This document shows positions 57,855-64,000 of a DNA stretch of 64,000 nt, piece by piece. This stretch comes from Pleomorphomonas diazotrophica. Lineage in GTDB: Bacteria; Pseudomonadota; Alphaproteobacteria; Rhizobiales; Pleomorphomonadaceae. Both the position numbers and the translations under genes were made by a program. Where the stretch lies: the NCBI RefSeq assembly GCF_002844595.1, contig NZ_PJNW01000011.1, forward strand, positions 246,368 to 310,367, given 5' to 3'. How positions within the stretch are numbered: the first letter of the stretch is position 1; each line of letters opens with the position of its first letter. The notes under the pieces are model-generated. The model did not search any database. It had not been told where the DNA came from and was given only the letters and a program-made list of their open reading frames with translations.

Positions 57855-57893
57855 AGCGCCCGATCCGAGAGGATGTCGGGCGCTTTGCTTTTT
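57855..57893 (+). terminator. Terminator after the 47-residue ORF
   Basis: AGCGCCCGA (57855-57863) pairs with TCGGGCGCT (57876-57884), and an inner TCC/GGA pair closes a GAGA loop. TTT, GC and TTTTT follow. It is a strong rho-independent terminator and would also end nothing on the minus strand, since the RpiR gene stops at 57910. Confidence 0.85.
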
Positions 57894-57909
57894 AGGGGGT
57901 GCCGCAACC

Positions 57910-58854
57910 CTAGCCAGGAAGGCTGCGACGGCTGGCCGAGGGTCGTCCCCCTGGACGCTCGGGACCACCAGCGGCCGTATGGCCGATGAAGTCGCCATAA
58001 AGAGCGGATACCGCGCTGAGGCGCGTTTCCACCTCAGGACCGAGTTCGGCAAACACTGCATTGACCATCAGGCCGGTCAGGCTCGCCATGGCCGACGTGG
58101 CATCCCAGAAATGATCAAAGTCGGTGCGGACGATGAATAGCTCATCGGCAGCTTCGCGACCCCAAGTGCAATAGGGGTCTGTGATCAAGGTCACATGGGC
58201 CCCGGCGGCCCGGGCGGCGATGCCGAGATGGCGGGCGAGGCGCGAGTAGCGGCGCCCATCGACGATTACCAGCGCCGCTTCCGACGGCGCGTCGAGCAGG
58301 AGATCGGCGAAGGTGCCGTCGGCGGCGTCCATCAGTTGTACGCCCGGCCGGAGATAGGACAGGCCGTGCGCGAGATAGGCGGCATGGCCGCGTTCGGTCT
58401 GGAAGCCGGCGATGAAAACCTTCTTTGTTCGGGCGAGCCGCACCGTCACCGAGCGGAAGGCGGGTGTTGCAGCGAGTTCGTGATTGGCGACGATCGCCGC
58501 GATTTCCTTTTCAAGGGCGCGGCTCTCTCCGGCCCGACTGCGCTCGGCGAAATCGCGCAGCCGATCGCCGATCAGAAAGGCGCGATCGCCGAGGTCGCTC
58601 CGGAGCGATGCCTTGAGGTCCTTGAAATGGCGGAAGCCTATGGCACGGCAGTAACGGCCGACCGACGCCTCGGAAACGCCGATGCGTCGGGCGACCGAAC
58701 CGGCGGTCTCGAAGGGCAGACTGGATAAGTCGCTCAGAAAGAAGCCGGCGATGGCCGCCTCCGTTCGCGTGGCGGCAGCGAGGCTTTCCTCGATGCGTCG
58801 GCGGAGGTCGGCGCCTGCTCCGGACGTTTCCTGTAGGCCGCTTCGCTCCTTCAC
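57910..58854 (-). CDS. RpiR/MurR-family transcriptional regulator
   Basis: A 314-residue regulator. An N-terminal winged HTH (ETAGSVARRIGVSEASVGRYCRAIGF, in part VARRIGVSEASVGRYC) joins a SIS domain (KKVFIAGFQTERGHAAYLAHGLSYL, in part VFIAGFQTERGHAAYLA). SIS domains usually sense phosphosugars. The GTG at 58854 has GGGAG six bases upstream; an earlier TTG would lengthen it by 18 residues. It is divergent from the racemase-like gene and probably controls it. Confidence 0.88.
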   Translation of the reverse strand: MKERSGLQETSGAGADLRRRIEESLAAATRTEAAIAGFFLSDLSSLPFETAGSVARRIGVSEASVGRYCRAIGFRHFKDLKASLRSDLGDRAFLIGDRLRDFAERSRAGESRALEKEIAAIVANHELAATPAFRSVTVRLARTKKVFIAGFQTERGHAAYLAHGLSYLRPGVQLMDAADGTFADLLLDAPSEAALVIVDGRRYSRLARHLGIAARAAGAHVTLITDPYCTWGREAADELFIVRTDFDHFWDATSAMASLTGLMVNAVFAELGPEVETRLSAVSALYGDFIGHTAAGGPERPGGRPSASRRSLPG

Positions 58855-58909
58855 GTCACGCTCCCTGGAGGTTTCGGGGACGCTGACAGGGAAATTGCCG
58901 ACTGTCAAT

Positions 58910-58927
58910 CTTGCAAAGAAACTTGCA
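58910..58927. promoter_or_regulatory. Direct repeat CTTGCA / CTTGCA in the RpiR divergent region
   Basis: CTTGCA at 58910-58915 and at 58922-58927, a 12-bp period, in the 112-base region between the RpiR regulator and the racemase-like gene. It could be the operator; RpiR sites are often inverted repeats, so this is tentative. Confidence 0.35.
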
Positions 58928-58966
58928 GGCGCCTACGGTTTCACCGCCCTTTCGGAGGCCTTCTCG

Positions 58967-60085
58967 ATGACCCGTTCCCTTCCGCCGATCGAACGCGCCG
59001 AACTGCGGCTCGTCCGGCTACCGCTGATCAATCCTTTCACCATTTCGACCGGCACCATGACCGAGCGTGTCTTCCCGTTGGTGACGCTGTGTGCCGGCGG
59101 CCTCGAGGGCTATGCCGAGGGGGTGATGGATCCTCTGCCCGACTTTCTCGAGGAGACGATCGCTGGTGCCATGGACCTGATCGGCGAAACCATTCTGCCG
59201 TCGATGCTGGGCCGGTCGTTCGACAATCCGGCGGCGGTAGAAAAGCTTCTGTTTCCATGGCGGGGCAACCGCATGGCGCTCGCCACCGTTGAGATGGCTT
59301 ACTGGGATCTGTGGGCCAAATGGCTCGACCTGCCGCTCAAAACGCTGATCGGCGGTTCGGGTGAGGCGGTCGACGTCGGCGTTTCGCTCGGCATCGGCCC
59401 GATCGAGGGAACGCTGGCGCGTGTGGAGAGTCATGTGGCGCAGGGCTACAAGCGCATCAAGCTGAAGATCATGCCGGGCCATGACATCGAGCTTCTGGAA
59501 GCGGTGCGGCGAGCCTTTCCGAGCATCACGTTGTCGGTCGATGCCAACAGCGCCTACCGGCTCTCCGACTGGGCGGTTCTCGGGCGGCTCGATGATTTTC
59601 ACCTCGAGTACATCGAGCAGCCGCTTGCCCACGACGACATCGCCGATCACGCGGCGCTGCAACGCCGCCTCAGGACGCCCATCTGCCTTGACGAGAGCAT
59701 CCGCAGCGTCGGCCATGCCCGGCGGGCGCTTCAGGCCGATGCCACCCGCGTCATCAACATCAAGGTCGGCCGTGTCGGCGGCATCGCCGAAGCGATCCGC
59801 GTTCATGATATCGCTGCCGCCTTCGATGTTCCCGTCTGGTGCGGCGGCATGCTGGAATCGGGCGTTGGCCGCGCTCACAACATTCATCTCTCGACGCTGC
59901 CCAACTTCAAGAAACCTGGCGACACGTCGTCGGCGAGCCGCTATTTCCATCGCGACATCATCATTGAGAAGCTGGAAACCGCGGATGGCCGCATGCCCGT
60001 GCCTGAGGGGCCGGGCATCGGCGTTCATCTAGACCGCGATGCCCTTGACGATGTCACCCGGTCGGTCCGGAGCTTTTCAGCATGA
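58967..60085 (+). CDS. N-acylamino acid racemase / o-succinylbenzoate synthase-like enolase
   Basis: A 372-residue enolase-superfamily protein of the MLE subgroup. Catalytic K165-x-K167 is in RIKLKIMPG, metal ligands are D192 (SVDAN), E217 (YIEQPL) and D242 (LDES), and the second base is K266 (INIKVGRVGG). This spacing is the one of the NSAR/OSBS family. No other menaquinone genes are here, so racemase activity on N-succinyl or N-acyl amino acids is more likely than menaquinone synthesis. GGAGG is eight bases before the ATG. The acyltransferase gene overlaps by four bases. Confidence 0.85.
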   Translation: MTRSLPPIERAELRLVRLPLINPFTISTGTMTERVFPLVTLCAGGLEGYAEGVMDPLPDFLEETIAGAMDLIGETILPSMLGRSFDNPAAVEKLLFPWRGNRMALATVEMAYWDLWAKWLDLPLKTLIGGSGEAVDVGVSLGIGPIEGTLARVESHVAQGYKRIKLKIMPGHDIELLEAVRRAFPSITLSVDANSAYRLSDWAVLGRLDDFHLEYIEQPLAHDDIADHAALQRRLRTPICLDESIRSVGHARRALQADATRVINIKVGRVGGIAEAIRVHDIAAAFDVPVWCGGMLESGVGRAHNIHLSTLPNFKKPGDTSSASRYFHRDIIIEKLETADGRMPVPEGPGIGVHLDRDALDDVTRSVRSFSA

Positions 60086-60822
60086 GCGCCGCCGACGTGC
60101 AGCCGATCATCCGTGATCTTCAGGGCATCGCCGAGTTCCACGCCGCCGAAGAACTACAGCGCGATGTCTGGGGGCCGGACGACAAGATCGACCCGGGCGA
60201 CCTGATGATGGTGATCCAGGCTGAGGGCGGGCTCGCCGCCGGCGCTTTTCACGAGAATCGGCTGATCGGCTATGTCTTCGCCTTTCCGACGGCGACCCCC
60301 GGCGTGCAGCATTCGCATCGCCTCGCCGTGCGCGCCGAGGCTCGCGGCCTCGGGCTTGGCCTGAAACTGAAGCTGTATCAGGCCGACTGGTGCCTTCAAC
60401 GCGGCATTCGCCACGTGCGATGGACCTACGATCCTCTCCGCCTTCCCAACGCCGCCCTCAACATCGGTCGTCTCGGCGCCACGGCTTCGACCTATCATCG
60501 CGACTACTATGGCGTGATGGGGGGCATCAACGCGGGCACCGCGTCCGATCGGCTCCTCGCCGATTGGCGGCTCGACGGTGATCGCTATGCACGCTGTCGG
60601 GCCGGGCAAGCCATGTTGTCTCCGGAAGAGGTTTCGGTTGCCTGCCGGATCGCTCTGCCTGCCGATTTCGCGGCCTTGCTCAAGACCGACTCGAGCGCCG
60701 CAAGCGCAGAACGTTTGCGGGTGCGGGAGGAAATCGAAGCAGCTTTCTCCGCCGGCTTTGTCATTGTCGGCGTCGATTCGCGGGAACCGGCCTATCTCCT
60801 GATACGTTCCCCCGCCAGCTAG
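60082..60822 (+). CDS. COG3375-type GNAT acyltransferase, partner of the racemase
   Basis: A 246-residue protein resembling the predicted acyltransferases found next to NSAR genes. It has RDVWGPDDKIDPGDLMMVIQAEGG (in part: DVWGPDD.IDPGDLM), AVRAEARGLGLGLKLKLYQADWCLQRGI (acetyl-CoA loop RGLGLGLKLK) and VRWTYDPLRLPNAALNIGRLGA (in part WTYDPL). In Geobacillus kaustophilus such a protein is a succinyl-CoA:D-amino acid N-succinyltransferase, which fits here. The third enzyme, an M20-type desuccinylase, is not in the window. Its ATG overlaps the racemase stop (ATGA). Confidence 0.83.
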   Translation: MSAADVQPIIRDLQGIAEFHAAEELQRDVWGPDDKIDPGDLMMVIQAEGGLAAGAFHENRLIGYVFAFPTATPGVQHSHRLAVRAEARGLGLGLKLKLYQADWCLQRGIRHVRWTYDPLRLPNAALNIGRLGATASTYHRDYYGVMGGINAGTASDRLLADWRLDGDRYARCRAGQAMLSPEEVSVACRIALPADFAALLKTDSSAASAERLRVREEIEAAFSAGFVIVGVDSREPAYLLIRSPAS

Positions 60823-60957
60823 ATGGCGGGCCAGACGTCGGGCGCGCATTGCCTCCGGCGGCCTGCTGGACTACATAGTTTTGTGCGAGGTTCTTTCGTT
60901 CTTTTCATAGATTCCAACGCTTTCCCTTATTGCCTCCCCTCTTGATCGCGAGATGCC

Positions 60958-62364
60958 ATGTCCGTCAGTTTTGGAACGTCGGGCCTTCGAGGCCCTGCCA
61001 TCGATTTCACTGGCTCAACGACAGCAGCCTATGTCCGCGCTTTCTTGGACGTTATTTGTTCCGGCATCCCGTCGCGGACGGTCTATCTGAGTGCGGATCT
61101 CAGGGCGTCGAGCCCGGAGATCGCCGGCCATGCCGCAGCGGCTATCGTTGCCGCTGGCTGGACGCCTGTTTATGCCGGCAACGTGCCGACGCCGGCATTG
61201 GCCGCCTATGCGCTGGCCCGCCAATCGCCGGCCGTCATGGTCACCGGCAGCCACATTCCCGAGGACTACAACGGCATCAAGTTCTACCGGCCGGATGGCG
61301 AGTTTCTGAAGGAAGACGAGGCGCCGGTTCGCGAACGAGCCGAGACCCTGCTCGCAGAGGGACTTTCCATATCCAACGGCGATTTGCCGCCCGTTGATCC
61401 GGCCGTTGCCGAGGCCTACATCGCCCGCTACACCGACGCTTTCGTCGGTCGGCCCCTCAATGGGCTGCGGATTGGACTCGACCTGCATTCCGCTGTCGGT
61501 CGCGACTTGACGGCTCGCATTCTCGAGGGTCTCGGTGCTCAGGTGTTCCCGTTCCGGCGCTCCGACCGTTTCATCGCCGTTGACACCGAGGCTCTGGACC
61601 CCGCCGATCTCTCCCGCGCCAAGGAGCAGATCTCTGCCCACCATCTCGACGCCGTGGTGTCCACCGACGGCGACGGCGACCGCCCGCTCGTCATCGACGA
61701 AGCCGGCCGACAGGTGAATGGCGACGTGCTCGGCATCCTGACGGCCCGTCGGCTCGGCGCAAAGACAGTGGTGACGCCAATTTCCTCGACATCGGCCATC
61801 GAGATGACCGGCTGGTTCGAGACAGTGGTGCGCACCCGCATCGGATCTCCTTATGTCGTGGCTGGCATGGCCGCCGCCACGACGGTACCTGTGGTCGGTT
61901 TTGAAGCCAACGGCGGCTTCCTGACCGAGAGCGACATCGCGCTTTCCGGCGGTTCGCTTCAACGTTTGCCGACCCGCGACGCCATCCTGCCCATGGTCGC
62001 GGCCCTCGTCGCCTCGGCTGAGGCGAAAAGGCCGCTGTCGGCGCTGGTGGCCGACCTCCCGCCGCGCGTCATGAAGGCCGACCGCCTCAAGAAGATCGCG
62101 CCCGCCGACGGAGCGAAGCTGATCGCCGCTCTCGACGGATCGCGTGAGGCGCGCGTTGCGCTCGACCCTCGCCTTGCGGCGCCGGTTGCCGTCGACCGCA
62201 CGGACGGGCTTCGTCTGGTTTTGTCGGGTGGGGACATCGTCCATTTCCGCCAGTCGGGCAATGCTCCAGAGCTCCGCTGCTATGTCGAGACCGACAGCGC
62301 CGAGGCCACCGATGCACTGCTCGCCGACATGCTGGCCGCCCTTAACCGTCATTTCGCAGCCTGA
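60958..62364 (+). CDS. manB: Phosphomannomutase/phosphoglucomutase
   Basis: A 468-residue alpha-D-phosphohexomutase. It starts SVSFGTSGLRGPAIDF; the phosphoserine loop is VTGSHIPEDYNGIK with S98 (variant of TASHNP), the metal loop is STDGDGDRPL, the sugar loop FEANGGF, and the C-terminal phosphate loop RQSGNAPELRCYVE. It interconverts mannose 6- and 1-phosphate (or the glucose pair). The next gene, manC, starts nine bases downstream, so together they make GDP-mannose for exopolysaccharide or lipopolysaccharide. Mannose versus glucose preference cannot be told. Confidence 0.9.
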   Translation: MSVSFGTSGLRGPAIDFTGSTTAAYVRAFLDVICSGIPSRTVYLSADLRASSPEIAGHAAAAIVAAGWTPVYAGNVPTPALAAYALARQSPAVMVTGSHIPEDYNGIKFYRPDGEFLKEDEAPVRERAETLLAEGLSISNGDLPPVDPAVAEAYIARYTDAFVGRPLNGLRIGLDLHSAVGRDLTARILEGLGAQVFPFRRSDRFIAVDTEALDPADLSRAKEQISAHHLDAVVSTDGDGDRPLVIDEAGRQVNGDVLGILTARRLGAKTVVTPISSTSAIEMTGWFETVVRTRIGSPYVVAGMAAATTVPVVGFEANGGFLTESDIALSGGSLQRLPTRDAILPMVAALVASAEAKRPLSALVADLPPRVMKADRLKKIAPADGAKLIAALDGSREARVALDPRLAAPVAVDRTDGLRLVLSGGDIVHFRQSGNAPELRCYVETDSAEATDALLADMLAALNRHFAA

Positions 62365-62373
62365 GAGGCCAAG

Positions 62374-63804
62374 ATGCCGCAAGGATCCCCGAAGATCGTT
62401 CCCGTCATCCTGGCCGGCGGGTCCGGCACCCGTTTGTGGCCGGCCTCGCGAGATGCTTTTCCCAAACAGTTCCAGCCGTTGACAGGCGATCTCTCCACCT
62501 ATCAGGAGACGCTCAGGCGTGTCGCCGACCCCTCGCTGTTCGATGATCCAGTGGTGATCACCTCGGACGCCTTTCGCTTCTTTGCCCGTCGTCAGGCGGC
62601 CGACATCGGCGTCAAGGCAACGGTCGTCCTGGAGCCGGCCCGTCGTGATAGCGCTGCCGCGGTGGCAGCGGCCGCCGCCTTTGCCGAAAAGATAAGCCCC
62701 GGCAGCATGGTGCTGGCGCTCGCCGCCGATCATGTCGTACTCGACGACGAGGTGTTTCGTGATGCCGTCCGGCTTGGGCTCAAGGCCGCCGAGGCGGGAA
62801 AGATCGTGGTGTTCGGTCTTGTGCCGACCGAGCCCAAGACGGCCTATGGCTACATTCGCCCCGGCGCTGCGCTTGGAGACAACGACGACCTTTGCCTCGT
62901 CGACGCTTTTGTCGAGAAGCCGAATGCCGAAACGGCGCTCGATTATCTGCGGCAGGGCTTTCTCTGGAACTCTGGAAACTTCCTGTTCAAGGCGAGCCAG
63001 ATGCTGGCCGAGTTCGGCAAATATGCGCCTGATATCGGCGCCGCTGCTTCGGAGGCCGTCGATAAGGCGTCGGAGGACATCGGCTTCGTCCGCCTTGATC
63101 CAGATTCTTTCTCGACGGCGCGCAAGACATCCATCGACTACGCGGTGATCGAGAAAACAGGCGAGATCGCCGTGGTGAAGGGGCGTTTCCGCTGGTCCGA
63201 CGTCGGTGCGTGGGACGCCATCTGGCAGGTGAGCGAGCATGACGGGGAGGGTAACGCCGTTCACGGCGATGGCGTGGTACTCGCTTCGCGAGACTGTCTC
63301 GTTCATAGCCAAGGCATCCTGACGACGGTGATCGGCGCCGAGGGCCTATTGGTTGTGGCAACGCCCGATGCGGTTATGGTGGCGCCACGCGAGCAGGCGC
63401 AGGCGGTGAAGGGTCTGGTCGACGCGCTGAAAGAAGGCGGGCGCAACGAGGCGACGCTGCACCGTCGCGACTATCGCCCGTGGGGTTATATCGAGGCGCT
63501 GGTTGCCGGGCCGCGCTTTGCGGTGAAGTACATGGTCGTCGATCCCGGCGGTGTGCTGTCGCTGCAGCTTCACCAGCACAGGGCCGAGCATTGGGTGGTG
63601 GTCAACGGCACGGCGACCATCGAGATTGAGGGCGAGGCGCCTCGGCTTCTGACGATCAACCAGTCAGCCTATGTTCCGCTCGGTGCCAAGCATCGTCTCT
63701 CCAACCGGGGCAAAATTCCGCTGGAGTTGATCGAGGTGCAATCCGGCGCCTATCTCGGCGATGACGACATCGAGCGCATCGAGGACGTCTATCGGCGAAC
63801 CTGA
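62374..63804 (+). CDS. manC: Mannose-1-phosphate guanylyltransferase / mannose-6-phosphate isomerase
   Basis: A 476-residue bifunctional enzyme. The N-terminal nucleotidyltransferase has ILAGGSGTRLWPASRDAFPKQF and FVEKPNAETA; a left-handed helix follows. The C-terminal cupin (about residues 360-476) has the type II phosphomannose isomerase text RPWGYIEAL, LSLQLHQHRAEHWVVVNG (in part QLHQHRAEHW) and YVPLGAKHRLSN. It makes GDP-mannose from fructose 6-phosphate with the mutase upstream. It belongs to an envelope-sugar gene group running off the right edge. Confidence 0.94.
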   Translation: MPQGSPKIVPVILAGGSGTRLWPASRDAFPKQFQPLTGDLSTYQETLRRVADPSLFDDPVVITSDAFRFFARRQAADIGVKATVVLEPARRDSAAAVAAAAAFAEKISPGSMVLALAADHVVLDDEVFRDAVRLGLKAAEAGKIVVFGLVPTEPKTAYGYIRPGAALGDNDDLCLVDAFVEKPNAETALDYLRQGFLWNSGNFLFKASQMLAEFGKYAPDIGAAASEAVDKASEDIGFVRLDPDSFSTARKTSIDYAVIEKTGEIAVVKGRFRWSDVGAWDAIWQVSEHDGEGNAVHGDGVVLASRDCLVHSQGILTTVIGAEGLLVVATPDAVMVAPREQAQAVKGLVDALKEGGRNEATLHRRDYRPWGYIEALVAGPRFAVKYMVVDPGGVLSLQLHQHRAEHWVVVNGTATIEIEGEAPRLLTINQSAYVPLGAKHRLSNRGKIPLELIEVQSGAYLGDDDIERIEDVYRRT

Positions 63805-63818
63805 CCGGATAATCGACA

Positions 63819-63845
63819 GGCGGCGCGGCATTGCCCGCGTCCGCC
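63819..63845. terminator. Hairpin between manC and the epimerase gene
   Basis: A 10-bp stem (63819-63828 with 63835-63845, one bulged T) with a six-base loop, in the 46-base gap of two convergent genes. GTTCTT follows on the plus strand. Likely a shared terminator. Confidence 0.45.
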
Positions 63846-63850
63846 GTTCT

Positions 63851-64000
63851 TCAGCCTTTCCAGGTCCTGTACCATTCGACGAACCTGGTCACTCCCTTGG
63901 GCACGTCGGTATCCGGCACGTATCCGGTCAGTTCCCTGAGGAGGTCGGGTGCGGCATAGGTCTGGGGGACGTCGCCCTTCTGCATGGGCAGGAGGTTGCG
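63851..64000 (-). CDS. NAD-dependent nucleotide-sugar epimerase (3' end only)
   Basis: The last 49 residues of a minus-strand gene that continues past the right edge. [19 protein letters not shown] and [20 protein letters not shown] match the C-terminus of UDP-glucuronate 4-epimerase-like short-chain dehydrogenases (LPMQPGDV.xTYAD and GFxPxTxxxxGVxxFVxWYR). Such enzymes make UDP-galacturonate for surface polysaccharides, which suits the nearby GDP-mannose genes. The exact substrate cannot be judged from this fragment. Confidence 0.8.
   Translation of the reverse strand, partial: RNLLPMQKGDVPQTYAAPDLLRELTGYVPDTDVPKGVTRFVEWYRTWKG

Overview
The window is GC-rich (roughly two thirds GC) chromosomal DNA from an alphaproteobacterium, most likely of the Hyphomicrobiales (Rhizobiales). 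Signs are the gene order rplU-rpmA-GNAT-GNAT-obgE-proB-proA-nadD-rsfS-rlmH-envC-ctpA-deacetylase-rppH, the block ffh-chorismate mutase-rpsP-rimM-trmD-rplS, the block dapF-mtaB-ftsY, and the LolA, YciB and CcmCDG sequences. A glycyl radical enzyme and its activase imply a lineage that can live without oxygen. I cannot name the genus; Pleomorphomonas-like bacteria would fit, but that is inference.

Left part (1-34 kb), mostly core genes: the 3' end of parA and parB; a leftward group (lolA, yciB, a VOC protein, a MalY-type C-S lyase); yggS; leftward ccmC-ccmD-ccmG without ccmA/ccmB; leftward dapF, a SAM methyltransferase, mtaB and ftsY; rightward ffh, chorismate mutase, rpsP, rimM, trmD, rplS and xth; a cyclic-nucleotide-binding protein and an OmpR-type regulator; a YkuD transpeptidase; a UbiH-type hydroxylase; an ammonium module in which two P-II genes flank amtB; an aminotransferase and ftsK; then leuS-lptE-holA.

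Middle (32.5-45.4 kb): one long leftward series, read from right to left as rplU-rpmA, two GNAT acetyltransferases, obgE-proB-proA-nadD, rsfS, rlmH, envC-ctpA, a YibQ-type deacetylase and two tandem RppH-type Nudix hydrolases. It joins ribosome assembly, proline synthesis, NAD synthesis, cell-wall hydrolysis control and mRNA 5'-end processing. A terminator hairpin lies in the leader of rplU, which suggests attenuation.

Right part (45.7-64 kb): after tRNA-Ser(CGA) the content becomes accessory. It holds a LysR regulator, a nucleoside deaminase, a polyamine-type ABC importer, a leftward set made of a YjjI-type glycyl radical enzyme, its YjjW activase, an AMP-forming acid ligase and a creatininase-family amidohydrolase, a two-pore-helix potassium channel with a zinc ribbon, an orphan 47-residue ORF with its own terminator, an RpiR regulator divergent from an N-acylamino acid racemase-like enolase plus its COG3375-type acetyltransferase, and a GDP-mannose pair (phosphomannomutase, ManC) beside a truncated nucleotide-sugar epimerase.

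The most promising under-described elements are the YjjI/YjjW-ligase-amidohydrolase set, the rplU leader terminator, the 47-residue ORF unit and the racemase/acyltransferase pair. No CRISPR array, transposase, integrase or phage gene was seen.
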